The notes: generated from the sequence alone by a model not told the origin. 64,000 nt of DNA from Allodiplogaster sudhausi (GCA_945643635.1 CALZFC010000303.1:297501-361500), one strand, 5' to 3'. Numbered from the stretch's first letter, positions 40,991-52,599 are shown. Numbers and translations: made by a program.

Positions 40991-42867
40991 TCTCGACGCT
41001 CGAGCGTAAGGGCCTCAACAGTATATCGTTTAATTTCTAAATTAACATGATTACTTATATATTCGCTAAATCCATCCGACATGCGAAAGGCAGTGGAGAC
41101 TAAAAATGTGTAGAATTAAAAAAATTATAATCATCAAGCAGTTTTCATGCTGGAAGTTTTCATTCACTCGCCATATCTGTAAAGTCTGAATTAATGCAAA
41201 GTTACCGTTGTCTTTACAAAAAAAAAAGAGGATGAACATAATAGAATACAGTACCCCCTTGACTATTGATGGTGGCGAAGGACAGAGAAGAGGAATTCAG
41301 AAGAGGGCGAGAAACGCCGCCCTTCTCACTCTCTCTTCACGTGACACACGCCGTGGTGGAGAGGAGATTCGGGGAGAAGAAGACGACGGAGAAGTAGAGG
41401 GGGAGACACGGAGGAGGGACGTTGACTGCAACATTAAATCATCGAATAAACAGAAGGCGACCGTCTCAATGAAGCCGCCGAATTCACTATTTCATCAAGC
41501 AAGAACAAGCATTATTATTGCTCGCTCTTGATAGAACTTTCGAAATCTTTGGGAATAAATAATGCAACGACGAAGAATTGAAGTAGAGAAAATGAAGCAT
41601 AATTCTGGGCATTTCACAAGGAATATATCCTCCGATACGCTAAGCTCATCACAGATTTTTTTTTACCTTCATGATACTATGAAATGGACCGACTTGAATA
41701 TGCCAGACGAAGTCTCTCCACGAGTCAAAAGAAAGGCAATTCGATGAAGAAGAGCTTATGGCCGCGACTTCATCGAACGGACACTCTCTTCTACAAACAA
41801 AGAGAATGGAAACTCATCCGACGGAATAAACACCAGCGAGGGCCACATGAGAGAAGTGGATGTGGCACTGGCCAGGTGTTAAAACCAAGCCAATCCAAGC
41901 CTTTCAAATTGTACGCGAAAGGCCTTATCAAGATTTAAAGCCAATCAAACAAGAGGAAAGTACCGTTAAGCAAATATGAATTACTTTAAAATACGAGAGC
42001 AGGAATGGTTTAGCGAAATGGCAAAGGAATGAGGAAAAGTAAGCAAGGTGTAAAAACCAATATGCACAAGAAGATTTAGTTTAACAAAATAATAACAGAT
42101 ACAAAAAATAACAAAACGAATAGCTTGATGAACACGGTTAAAGCGATTAAAAGAGAAAGTTTGGCGGGTGGGTACAGATGAAGGGGAGGGGAAGAAGCAC
42201 TGAAAGAGGCGAAGAAGAGGAAATCTTACTTTGCCCGTCGTGGCTTTGTTGCCGTGTGTTACTCTTTCTCTCTTTCTCCACTCTCTTCTTTCTCTCGCTC
42301 TCTCGCATTTTCTCACCCTTCTTTCACTCAAACACACACAGACAATTCCACTCCGCACCGAGTACTTCCACGAGGCGGAAAGAGAACGAGCAAAAGCGAG
42401 AGACACGACAGAGAAGCACGAGAAAAGAACCAGAGAACGAAAATGCAACGCGGCAAGCGAGAGAAAGGCAAAGAGAGAGAGAGAGCGTGCCGCATGCGGC
42501 TCTTCGCAGACAACGAGTTCGCACTCGCTACAGTATAGGGCGCACTAAATAAAGGATTCGCACTAAATTTCAGGGATAATTGTGTTATTTTATTATATTT
42601 TCATTAACAATGATAATGGTTTGAAGAAGTAGATGTGTGATTAATGTTGGGAACAGAGCGGAAGAATATCGCCATCCATTGTGATATTTGTGACATCCTC
42701 GTGCTGAACTCGGAAAGAAATCGGGTACGAGTAGTTCAAGCGGGAGGCTTTATAGAGCAGCCACGGCGGGAGAGAGTGTCCCATCAGTGCATGCGGCTTA
42801 GTGGGCGAGCCATCCAACTTACTGTCAACAAGGAACGATATCTCTCTCGCTCACTTCCCATCGGATT
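40991..42867. promoter_or_regulatory. divergent intergenic region upstream of EDEM
   Basis: Should contain the EDEM promoter on the left. Coding-like frames without a full model occur on the plus strand. One is an acceptor-led frame ending MAATSSNGHSLLQTKRMET plus three residues before a stop near 41830. Another is a frame at about 42657-42723 with HCDICDILV before a GT. I could not connect these into a gene. CT and GA tracts at 42240-42310 and 42460-42490. Confidence 0.4.
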
Positions 42868-43579
42868 ATGGCCTCGCTCGCACAAAGCGCAGAGGTTAGC
42901 AGCCCTCACGAGAAGATGACCGTGCGGTCCATCTGTGGAATCTGCAAAACTGTGTCTGTTTTGTAGGAATAAAGCAATTAGATTTAGGAAAAAAATATAG
43001 TATGAAAATTATTCTGTGGTGTTACTGTCAGTTATCTCGCTCTCCCAAATACTGTACCCCGGGATACTGTAGGCTGCAAGAAGCAATATCTGGGTTTCTG
43101 AAAATAATTCTTTGATTTTACCTCAGGTACAAGATGAACAATATGTCAGCATGCGAGATCTCATAACTGAATATGCGATCAGAGCACGAACAGTGTTGAC
43201 TTCAAAGAGAGATGCCAACACGACGTTCTTCTCTAATGCCACGGTATGATTCTTCTCTCTTTCCCTCTCTCGCTCTCTTTCTCTCGCTCTCACTCGCTCT
43301 CTCTCTCACTCTTTCTTGTTCTCTCTTCTCTTCACGCTCCCTCCCCAGCTACTCTCGAACTTTATGATAGTATACATCTCATACCATTTGATTTTTTTCA
43401 TATTTCCCTTTTCTCGCTCACACTGTATCGCTCTGTCCTCCATCTCTCTCCTCACTATGCCCAGTTTTATCTCTTTTTCTCTCTCTTTCTCTCTGTTCTT
43501 CTTTTTCTATTTCTCTCTCTCTCTCCCTCTCTCTCTCTCCCTCTCTCTCTCTCCTTCTCTCTTTTCCTCTCTTTCTATT

Positions 43580-43610
<31 letters not shown>

Positions 43611-43985
43611 GTCTCTCTCTTTGCCTGCTTCTATTTTTTCTCTCTGCTCTCCTTATCGCTCTTTTTCTCTCTCTTTTTCTCTGTTCCTCTCTTTCTATTT
43701 CTCTCTCCCACTGTTGCTTCTATTTTTCTCTTTACCTTTTCTTTTCTCTCTCACTCTCACTCTCTGCCGTTCTATATTTCTCCCTCATACACTCTCTCTT
43801 TCTTTCTCTCTCTCTGCTTCTCTCTATTTATCTCTCTAATTTCTCTCTCTTTCTCTCTGTCACTGTCTAAGTCTCTCTCTCTCTCTCTCTCTCTTTCTCT
43901 TTCTCTTTCTCTCTCTCTGTCTATCTCTCATTCATGCTTCTGCCGTGTCATTAATCAGAACACGGTGATCGTCCATCCTGTCTAA
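42868..43985 (+). CDS. tentative small three-exon protein, unknown function
   Basis: Exons 42868-42951, 43127-43243 and 43959-43985 join in frame to 75 aa. The first contains MTVRSICGICKT, the second VQDEQYVSMRDLITEYAI and ends in FFSNAT, and the last is NTVIVHPV then stop. Acceptors (ACCTCAG, TTAATCAG) and donors (GTGTCT, GTATGA) are plausible and phase 0 throughout. The second intron is a long CT microsatellite. A decayed copy of the last two exons lies at 50050-50330; its second exon is interrupted but its last exon still reads NTLVIVHPV. The pair of cysteines suggests half of a zinc site, so upstream exons may be missing. No family recognised. Confidence 0.38.
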
Positions 43986-44100
43986 CACACATTGACTACA
44001 TCTTGCCCGTTTCCCTTACTCGTCTACGTACGAACATCCCAAGAACAGCTAGACAAACATCTGGTAGTGCGGAGATCTACAAATAGGGCACTCCTCGTCC
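42957..44100 (+). repeat. segmental duplication, source copy
   Basis: This stretch, from GGAATAAAGCAATTAG to the block CATCCTGTCTAACACACATTG and GTGCGGAGATCTACAAA, aligns to 49913-50420. Shared stretches include TTCTTCTCTAATGCCACGGT and CCGTTTCCCTTACTCGTCT. With the EndoU exon 2/3 match and the GAATATTC cluster it shows that the unit once spanned about 42957-45560. Confidence 0.85.
43250..43930 (+). repeat. long (CT)n-rich tract
   Basis: About 680 bp almost purely pyrimidine, in the last intron of the tentative small gene. The equivalent interval in the duplicated copy (50185-50270) is much shorter, showing rapid length change. Confidence 0.9.
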
Positions 44101-44249
44101 TTTCTTTCATTCCACCAAGCACTCCACTTTCTTGCAATCTCATTTCCAGTTTTTAAAACAATTTTCGTTTTCTTTTTTTTAAATATATATTTACCATACA
44201 CAATTCATGAATAAGAAATTCACCCTACCGCAAATTTTCGTCAATCTAA

Positions 44250-44283
<34 letters not shown>

Positions 44284-44412
44284 CTCTCTCTCTCTCGCTC
44301 TCTCTCTCCCTGTCTGTATCCTACTTCTCCTTCTCTCCTCCTCTGTCTTTCCATATTCTCTCTCTTTCTCTCCCGCTTCTCTCTCTCTCACACTCCCTTC
44401 CACCAGGTGCCC

Positions 44413-46907
44413 ATGATGTCTGTAGCACTCGCTGTTCTCCTCGCCTTCGCTGCTCTCTCGGCACAGCACTCGGACGCACAATCACTTCCTGGTTAATGAG
44501 TCTTTCTCCTTTCCTCTCTATCACTTTCCCTTTTCTCTCTCCCTATCACTATCATTCACACTCTCTCTATTATTCGTTCGCTGTCTCCTTCTCTCTACTC
44601 TTCTCTACTTTTCTTTCTCCATGTCTCTCTCTCTCTCTGTCTCTCACTCTCTCTCTCTGTTCAGCTTTCTCCGTCTCGGATTCGGAGTTGGCCGCGGCGG
44701 CTCACCGCATGCGCGAAGGCGACGCTAACAGAGCGAAGCCGGGCCAGATTGTCCTGAACTATCAGGTATCATGGCTTCTTTATGTATACTAATAAGACGA
44801 AAAGCCCACAAACCATATCGTCGCTCTCAATTATCCCACCATCTCGTTGACTTGTAATATCCTCCACGCTTTTCGTTCATATCCTTATGGGCAAAAAGGT
44901 ACTTCAAATCAGCTCCACAAGTCTAAGCCAATTTATTCCAGGACCACACAAACAGCCGTGACACTGTCGACAACGCTCCAGAGAAGTTTGTGGGATCATT
45001 ATTGGGGAAAACAATTGAGATATTGAGAAGGAATGAGTGTTCCTGGGTGAATGCGCCAGCTACAGAATGTGTGAAGTGATGGTGGAAACTCCTCAGTGGA
45101 GTTGTGCTTGAGAGAGAGAGAAGAAAAAGAGACCGAGAAGGATAGAGTGAGAGAGCATTTATCCATAGTAGTAATTGGTTTTAATTCAGCAAAAACCAAG
45201 CCTACCGTTCCTTTTAGCTTCTTCAAGCACGTCGACCCTACGCTGCTCTCCCGGCCAACTTTCGCCGCTCTCATCGCCCTCTTCGGCGACTACAACAGAG
45301 ACGCCGGCGTCGCTGAGCCACGCGTCTCTTCAGCAACTGTCAGTCAGAAGTCGCTCTTTCCGGGGCATTATTTCTTATTCTAAAATATTTCGATATTAGA
45401 ATGTTATGCGCAATTTTCGACAAATTTAGAATATTTCAGGATATTTTGCACTGTGTTAGAATATTCCAATCGATTGTAAAATATTCTAATCGATGTTAGA
45501 ATATTCGAGTCAATTATCGATTATTCTAATCGATTATAGAATATTCCAACCGTACATAGAATATTCGTCCGTTTGTTCCGATTATGTCGTTTGCCTAGGA
45601 GAAGAAGAACATTGATAACTTCATGGATGCCGTCGCCGCAACTGAGCCGTACAAGATTCTCTTCAACTTTCTTAACAAGAACGGTGAGTATTAAGCAGGG
45701 CTTTTGGAGGGAAACAAAATATATTTAAAAAAAAGGCTGAAGGAGCAACATCTTTCTTGACAAATATCCAATGCTTTATTGTTCTTCAAATTCGTTTGTG
45801 ATCTACTGCTCATTGTCAGCCAGGGTCGGGCATCCATGTGTGAGAGTTCCTCGTCACACAATAGAGCACATTCACCAAGAGCTTCCTGAATGGTAAAGTT
45901 GATGTTTCCCGCGCGAAACATCTGTTGATCAACCGGAATTGTCCAAAAGTGTAGTTACAGTAGGCGTAGATGTTTGTTTCGTCCAGCATGGAGAGTGCAA
46001 AAGATGAAGAATCCGCGCTGATCCCTGTTAATTCCCCGCAGGATCCATTTCTCTTTGTAGAAAATTGTGCACAACTCACATTCCCTGTCATAAGCACATC
46101 AGCATCAAGCTTCTTTATTCTTTATTATCGCATACAAGAGAAATAAATAATATACAATAAAAGTATACTAATGAAAACCCCTTGGAGACATTTGCATGTG
46201 CATCCATATCTTTATGCACAGGTTCTTCAGAGAAAGGGATTAAAAAATTGTAGTTAGAATGTAAAATGTCTCTCAATTCTCTAAATCAAAATATTTATTT
46301 TTCTAAAGTGTGCAGAAAACTCTGCTATAGTCACAATGCCAACACTGTGCATCATTGAGCACGCGGCAGATAAATCCGCTGCTAGCGCTGAGCCGATTTC
46401 CATTGCCACTCGCGTGCTTCGGCTTACATCGCCAAGCTGCCGGATCTCTCTGATCGACGTGCACACAAAGTGTTCGTCGATCAGAAAGATCCGGCAGCTG
46501 GTATAAGGGGGATTGGCAGTTGAGGGACAAGCAAGTGTTTGAAGTTACAAGTAGTTAACATTACATAAAATATATTCAAATTATATAAGTCACAGTTTTT
46601 TCTCTTTTGGTAAGTGGCGTAATTATGTAACTTTTCGTTCATGAATAAAAACATTAAAAGTAAAATAAGTACATTGAAAAAAGAAACGGAGACTTTCAGG
46701 ACATCCGTTTGCCACTAACGAGCAGACGCTCCGCAAGAATCTGAAGCACATCTGGTTCGATCGGTACTCCCGCGCACGCGGAGTGCTCGACTCTTCCGGA
46801 TTCGAACATGTCTTTGTTGGAGAGGTCAGAGAGTGACGGCCAGAATAAGAGAGAGAGAGAGAAAGAGAAAGAGAGAGAGAGAGAGCGAGAGAGAAAGAGA
46901 GAATGAG

Positions 46908-46938
<31 letters not shown>

Positions 46939-47990
46939 CAAGAGAGACGAGGCTGAGAGAGATGTTGGGAGAGTGACATAGAGAGACTTACCGAGAGGCA
47001 GAGCTGAAGCGAAGAGGAGAGGGAGAGAGTGCGGTGTGATAGAGACAAATAGAGACTGTGAGAGATATCTATATACAAACATGGAAAGAGAGAGAGAGAG
47101 AGAGATAACGATACAGACAAATAAGGAATAAAACAGTTAGAGAGATAGCAGCAGAGGGAAATGGCAGAAAAAGGAATTTGTAGCTAAATATTCATAAAAT
47201 TTTGTAAAATATTTTATAATCTATATTAATAATGAAAATCGAATGATTTAGGCGAAGAACGGCGAGGTGTCCGGTCTACACAACTGGATCCGCTACTACA
47301 CTCTTGAGAAGGATGCCAAGGGCGGCGTCAACTACATGGGCTTTGTGCTCAAGAGAGGAGTCCGCATTACATCTCTTTTTCTTTTCTCCTGAATTAATTG
47401 CCCATAATTAAAGCTAATTTTGACGAGCAAACATTTCGCTTAAGAATCGTAGGACTGAAATGAAAGATGCCAATAAATTGAAATTTGAAGTGAAAAAATA
47501 ATTCATAGTGCTTTCTTTTCCCCAGAGCAACCTCGCGTCGATCAAGTTCTCGTGGGAGAAGGAGATTAAGCCGAACGGCTCGTTCCTCATTGGCACTTCG
47601 CCAGGTTTCGCATTCATCCTCGTTTTCACAGTTTTACTTTATCTTTTTTTAAAAAATACATTTGATACCTAAAATGTGATAATATCCTACGAGAGACACG
47701 CTAACTTTCCTCCTTTCAGAATACGACTTCTCCGTTCTCTCTCTTTGCTTCCTTTCCAGGCGAGAGCGCGAGGAGTGCAGGGTAACAACGTTGGAGATTC
47801 TTTTTCCTTTTGAAACTGATAATGCCCAGGTATAAGGAAAACAAAATAGAATTAATAAAAACGAAAGTTGTCGAACAATTATCGATTTCAGCTTCTTTAA
47901 AAAAAGAAGCTTAAATTGCAGCTCGAAATCGATGGCTGTCCCTTCTCTGTGACCAGCTTTGATCTTCAGCAGAAGGGCGATGTACGTTGA
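44413..47990 (+). CDS. endu: secreted EndoU (XendoU) family endoribonuclease
   Basis: Ten exons: 44413-44491, 44665-44765, 44942-44988, 45218-45338, 45599-45683, 46700-46824, 47252-47359, 47526-47604, 47720-47829 and 47922-47990. The product is about 307 aa. The N-terminus is a signal peptide ([17 protein letters not shown]). The EndoU fold follows, with [61 protein letters not shown] and [16 protein letters not shown]. The two histidines (FEHVF, GLHNW) and the lysine (IKFSW) fit the family's catalytic triad. The family cleaves single-stranded RNA at uridines, often metal-dependently. The start lies 6 nt after a CCACCAG acceptor behind a CT tract, consistent with trans-splicing or a 5'-UTR intron. 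There is no somatomedin-B domain. The C-terminus is short, ending QQKGDVR. Confidence 0.94.
45370..45565. repeat. GAATATTC-rich repeat cluster in EndoU intron 4
   Basis: The palindrome GAATATTC and close variants (TTAGAATATTC, ATTCTAATCGAT) recur about every 15-25 bp. The same motif cluster reappears at 52285-52560, beside the decayed EndoU exons, so it travelled with the duplicated block. Confidence 0.85.
46436..46498. other. 24-bp hairpin in EndoU intron 5
   Basis: GCTGCCGGATCTCTCTGATC(GACG) at 46436-46459 pairs with 46475-46498 with a single mismatch around a 15-nt loop. It lies mid-intron. Confidence 0.7.
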
Positions 47991-48364
47991 GAACTTATTA
48001 ATTAGTTATTGATAATTTTGATTATATTCCTTAAAGATTACAAATGTATTCTCATGTTTACTTTAAATAGTAATATTTGCGAATGAAAAAAGTGTCTTTG
48101 GCTGCTTGAGGTCTTCATCGGAACGTCGTATCCTACAGCAGGAGCGAGTGCACTCGCGTGCCGTGCATAGAGTCAATCGAATCGGGAAGGAAGTCACGCC
48201 ATGCTGCAGTGAAAATTGCTAATGAATTCGGCGCCGAATAAAGACAATTAATATCTCTCCATTTATATCCACACCGTTAGAATCCGAAGATATGTAGACG
48301 GCATGAGATGAATGTATGAACCCTGACAAACTAATTGTGAGCCCCTTATCTATCAGGTGAGGCA
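47991..48364. other. 3' flank of EndoU
   Basis: AT-rich sequence after the EndoU stop. No gene seen. Confidence 0.4.
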
Positions 48365-48629
48365 TCAAAGCTTTTGCACTTGGCCGAGCAAGAAGTTCGT
48401 TGTACTCTTCACTGCTTGGCGTCCTTTTTGCCTTGAAAGCGCCAAGGCCAAGAATCGTCTCCTTTGTTCCTTCCTTATGGGGCTCTTCTTCTCATATTTC
48501 GATAGTGCCCTTTTCCAATTTGAGAAACACACTCTTATGGAATTTCTTGCTCGGGTAACATCTGATTGTAAGCTGGCTAAGAGAGAAAAGGGCACTGAAG
48601 GAAAGGACGACGGAATTGGGATAGGGTGC

Positions 48630-48676
<47 letters not shown>

Positions 48677-48994
48677 AGAAAGGGAGAGAGGGAGAGAGAA
48701 AGGGAGAGAGTGAGAGAGAAAGGGAGAGAGGGAGAGAGAAAGGGAGAGAGGGAGAGATTAATGGAGAAAGAGAAAGGGAAAATGATAGAGAGGGACAGTG
48801 ACAAGCGAAAAGAGTAAACTATAAAGAAAGATTTTGGAGCGATTCTACTAGGGAAATGTGTCAAAATTGTAATGAGATGGACATTTTCTCAAAAGTTCGA
48901 GACCCTGAACCGTTTGCTTCGGCCTTAATCAGTGGATAGGAGAGGAAACAATAAGAAAGCGAAAGAGTTTGAGTGGTGAGTGGAGAGAGTCAGG

Positions 48995-49026
<32 letters not shown>

Positions 49027-49890
49027 AGAAGAAGAAGAAGAAAAAGAGTAAGAAGGAGAGCGGGAGCACAAGAGAACATTTCTTCAAACATATCACAATG
49101 TAGGGTGGAACAAGGTGCGGTTGAACAAAAAGAGGATGAGAGAGAAACAGACACACAGAGGAACTGCAAGAGAAAAAGCTATGAAGGAAGAATGGAGGGT
49201 GGTTAGAAAACTGAAAAGTTGGAGAAATTTGACAGCATAAGCCCACTATTATGGAAAAAGAGCGATATATTTGGGGAAAGTATAGAAGAAGCTTCGAAAG
49301 GGAAATAACGTTTTATGACTTCCGGTGAACAGTTCCTCTGCAACGTTTATGCTCTGACAATGAATGAAGGACAAAGGAAATGTTCCATGCAAGCTTTTTT
49401 TAGCGGTAATCACGTTGATCATTATGCTCATTCCGTGTTTTCGCGGAAACTTTCCTTTTACTTCCCTCCCTTTCCGCGACCTCTTGTCTTTCTTCTTCCC
49501 TCCCTCTTTCTCTCTATCTACCTCAATCTCTCTATCTATCTATCTCGCTTTTCCTCCAAGTTCACCCTTGCTCCTGTTTCCCGTTCGAATGTTGCTCTAC
49601 CCGTGTTTTTCCTTGTTTCTTACAAAGACAGTGAAAGCAGCTTGAGCCATTTTACGATGGATATAACGCTCTTAAATGTTAGCGGAACACGCACTGACAG
49701 AAAGTAGCCAAACTGTTTTTAGTGTTGAGATAACATTTGTCCGTTACTGCTGAGCAAACATAAAATACACAATGAATGACTGAAGCAGAAAAAAACATAC
49801 CGAAAATAGTGCGCAACCAAATTAGCAATATTCAGATTCGCAGTACATTGCATGCAATTAAAAAAAATACAACTCACCTTGATCTCGATG
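48365..49890 (+). repeat. duplicated block R, copy A
   Basis: Aligns to 55046-55515 plus 58330-59110. Shared landmarks are TGGCCGAGCAAGAAGTTCGT, CTTCTCATATTTCGATAGTG, GAACATTTCTTCAAACATAT and ATGTTGCTCTACCCGTGTTT. In this copy the two halves are contiguous (junction at about 48930). It includes a (GA)n tract at 48630-48780. The frames inside are not gene-like. Confidence 0.88.
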
Positions 49891-50222
49891 TATATAGGAA
49901 ATCTGTTTTGTCTTGCAGGAGTAAAGCATTTGACTTTTAGACAATAAGTAATAGTAAGAAAATGTTTCCATGGCATTACTGCTCTCTCAGGTATTGTTAA
50001 GTGTATATTATACAAGAAGACCTGTATCCCTGAAAACAATTTCTTGGGTCACGTACACGATGAACAATATTGTTTCTCAACATACGAGATCTCATATTTG
50101 AATGTGCGATCACAGCACGAACTGTGCTGACTTCCAAGAGAAGAGATTGATGTCAACAAAACGTTCTTCTCTAATGCCACGGTATGGATTGCCTCCCTCT
50201 CTATGTCTCTTTCTCTCTCTCG

Positions 50223-50266
<44 letters not shown>

Positions 50267-50518
50267 GGCTAGCATTCTCGCACTCATTGTCAGAACACAC
50301 TCGTGATCGTTCATCCTGTCTAACACACATTGGCAACATCTTCCCCGTTTCCCTTACTCGTCTGCATCCCAAGAACAGCTATTCCAACATCTCTTAGTGC
50401 GGAGATCTACAAAGAGGGATGCTATAATTGGGACAAAGACGGACGTGCCGTCATATCCTGCTTTTCTTCCATGAAAGTTATCCTTTTTCGAATATTCTCA
50501 TGATTCCCTCACTTCCAG

Positions 50519-51643
50519 ATGTCCGAGGAGACGAATTGGGTCACAGCGAAGCATACTAGAGAGGAACGCAAGCCAAGGTGTCACTTCGTGTCCAGCGGAA
50601 GTTCCAGCAGAAATTCCTCATCCTCCGATTCGGCAAAAAGGTCAAATGCACCGAAAAGGAATGAAAACATCGATTCATCAACCAAAAACGAGGTCCCGAC
50701 TACTAATGACCGAAGTTCAAGAACTGCGAATAATCCTTCCCGAAACCAAGGGGAAACATCTCCTTCCGGACGCCGCAACCCTGCTCAGCAATTGCTGCCG
50801 TCATCCAATTCTTCACATCCTTACCATCCAAACAACGCCCGGAACAGGCATCTTGTGGACATTTTTGTGAGACGTCCAAATGCACAGACAAACAAACGTA
50901 CATCTTCGTCTGTTAGAGACTCCAACTCTCATCCTCCACGCCAGTCTCGCCCTTCTCCTTCACGTCAAGAGCATCGTCGTTCTTCTGTTCGTCGAGAAAA
51001 TGCTCCTTCCCCTCGTCGAGGCTTTCCTTTTCAATATCGGATTCGGTCGCGTCTTTCACCCTCCGTCCAGGAGTCGAATCCTTCTTCATTCCATCAAGAA
51101 TCTTATCGTTCTCCCTGTCGTCGCCAGCCTCGAGAGCATTCTTCCTTCTGCCAGGAGCATCATTCTTCTTCTTCCTCTCGTCGACAGCCTCGTCATTCTT
51201 CTCCTCATCGCTCATCCTGTCCGCGAACGATCCCTCACAGAGCTCTTCGAGAGCATCTCCAAAGTGCGCGGAAGAGGAATCTTTCGCCACGATTCACAGA
51301 TAATCTTCCGCTGAAAAAGCGATCTCCTCCTCCATCATCAGAGAGTCCTCCTACGGATGGATGGACCGCGACGCCGACCATCAGTCAAATCCTGTACGCG
51401 CGTCATTGTGCAAGGATGAAATCCAGGTACTTTTGTGCGTACTGCGGCGAATCGCGCCATCGCTCGGATGAATGCGGGTGGTTCTTCACGGCAAGAGAGA
51501 GAAGAGCCGTCCTGAACGAACTGGGGCTGTGCCCCTCTTGCCTCGGGCCACATGAAGGGCCGTGTGGCAAGGCGAAGCGCTGCAAAGGATGCCAGTCCTG
51601 TGAGCACCACCACTCACTCTGCGAGATCCTCTTCTATCAATAA
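50519..51643 (+). CDS. intronless zinc-knuckle protein, retroelement Gag-like (BEL/Pao type), 374 aa
   Basis: The ATG follows directly after TCACTTCCAG, a good splice acceptor. Residues 1-290 are very rich in Ser, Arg and Pro (SR and HxS clusters) and probably disordered and basic. Residues 306-319 form an exact CX2CX4HX4C knuckle (CAYCGESRHRSDEC). A second at 338-349 is CPSCLGPHEGPC. A third at 355-368 is CKGCQSCEHHHSLC. This three-part array with 'LGLCPSCL' and 'HHSLC' is typical of the region before the protease in BEL/Pao retrotransposon polyproteins, which are widespread in nematodes. The reading frame stops seven codons later; no protease, reverse transcriptase or LTR is seen nearby. 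It may be a truncated element or a host gene derived from one. The uninterrupted frame over 1.1 kb in otherwise decayed surroundings favours recent arrival or selection. Confidence 0.75.
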   Translation: MSEETNWVTAKHTREERKPRCHFVSSGSSSRNSSSSDSAKRSNAPKRNENIDSSTKNEVPTTNDRSSRTANNPSRNQGETSPSGRRNPAQQLLPSSNSSHPYHPNNARNRHLVDIFVRRPNAQTNKRTSSSVRDSNSHPPRQSRPSPSRQEHRRSSVRRENAPSPRRGFPFQYRIRSRLSPSVQESNPSSFHQESYRSPCRRQPREHSSFCQEHHSSSSSRRQPRHSSPHRSSCPRTIPHRALREHLQSARKRNLSPRFTDNLPLKKRSPPPSSESPPTDGWTATPTISQILYARHCARMKSRYFCAYCGESRHRSDECGWFFTARERRAVLNELGLCPSCLGPHEGPCGKAKRCKGCQSCEHHHSLCEILFYQ

Positions 51644-52030
51644 CTCTCCTGATAATTGTTATCCTTATGTTTCCTTTTCCTCTCACTCGAGAATGTGCTG
51701 GCAAGCACGAAGAAACCTGGCAATTTCTTCCGCATATCTTATCCAAATCAATCCGTTTTTCCTTCTTCTTACTACTCTCAAATCCACTGAACTGGCATGT
51801 TGTGTTTCCTATATGTTCTGCTTATAAATATGAACAATTAACTTGTCTGTGTTTGCCACGTTTCATTGATTGTCCGTATCATAGAGAGGGAAAATAACCT
51901 GCACAACTGTCTCCTTCTCCCTCCTCTCCTCCATTTCACTTTCATTCTCTATCTATTGATCTTACTCTTACTCTCTCTCTGTCTCTCTCTCTCGCTCTAT
52001 CTCTCTCTCTCTCTCTGTCTACCCCCTCCA

Positions 52031-52145
52031 GCCTCGGAAGCATGCGCGAAGTCGACAAGCACAGAGCAAAGACCTGTCAGATTGTCCTGAACTATCAGGA
52101 ATCATGTCTGCCGTGACACTGTAGACAATACTCCAGATATGTTTG
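52031..52145 (+). pseudogene. EndoU fragment (exons 2-3), decayed
   Basis: Matches the EndoU gene over GCATGCGCGAAG, then CAGATTGTCCTGAACTATCAG (identical apart from flanks), then GCCGTGACACTGT and the CTCCAGA block. A stop (TAG) replaces a Val codon region and the intron between the two exons is mostly gone. The preceding CTCCAG acceptor and CT tract persist. Confidence 0.85.
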
Positions 52146-52284
52146 TAAAATTAAAAAATGTGCATATCTCTCACCATCTCTCCCTGCCTCTCTCACACTC
52201 GCTCTATCTCTCTCTATCCACTCTCACGCTCTCTCTCTCTCTCTCTTTCTCTCTCTACAAATGGAATAGTGAGAGCAAAATCGA

Positions 52285-52560
52285 CTCCAATATTCTATCA
52301 TCAATGAGAACATTCTATAATCGTTTAGAATATTCTAAAATCGGCATATTCTGGCATTAGACTTTATAATTATTTTGAATATACAAACTATGAATGTTCT
52401 ATAATCGATTAGAATAATCCAAAATTGACTAGAAAATTCTATAATCTATTAGAATATTCTATAATCGTAATATTCAAACATGGATTGTTATATTCTACAG
52501 TCGAATAGAATATTCTAACAACAAGGATTAGAATACAATTGTACAATTTTCGAAAATTGC
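52285..52560. repeat. GAATATTC-rich repeat cluster, second copy
   Basis: Repeated TAGAATATTCTA-type motifs, as in EndoU intron 4. Next to the decayed EndoU exons. Confidence 0.85.
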
Positions 52561-52599
52561 CTACATTAGAATATCCTAAAATGGAGCTGAATATTTTAA

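Larger units (their letters stand above)
49913..52595 (+). repeat. segmental duplication, decayed copy of the EndoU upstream/5' region
   Basis: Matches 42957-44100 at 49913-50420, then EndoU exons 2-3 at 52031-52145, then the GAATATTC cluster at 52285-52560, in the same order as the source. Between 50420 and 52030 lies unrelated sequence with the zinc-knuckle ORF, so material was inserted or replaced here. Confidence 0.8.

Noticed and set aside
50519..51643. Splicing-factor SR protein
   Set aside because: SR-like composition is present, but there is no RRM and the C-terminal knuckle array fits a retroelement Gag instead.
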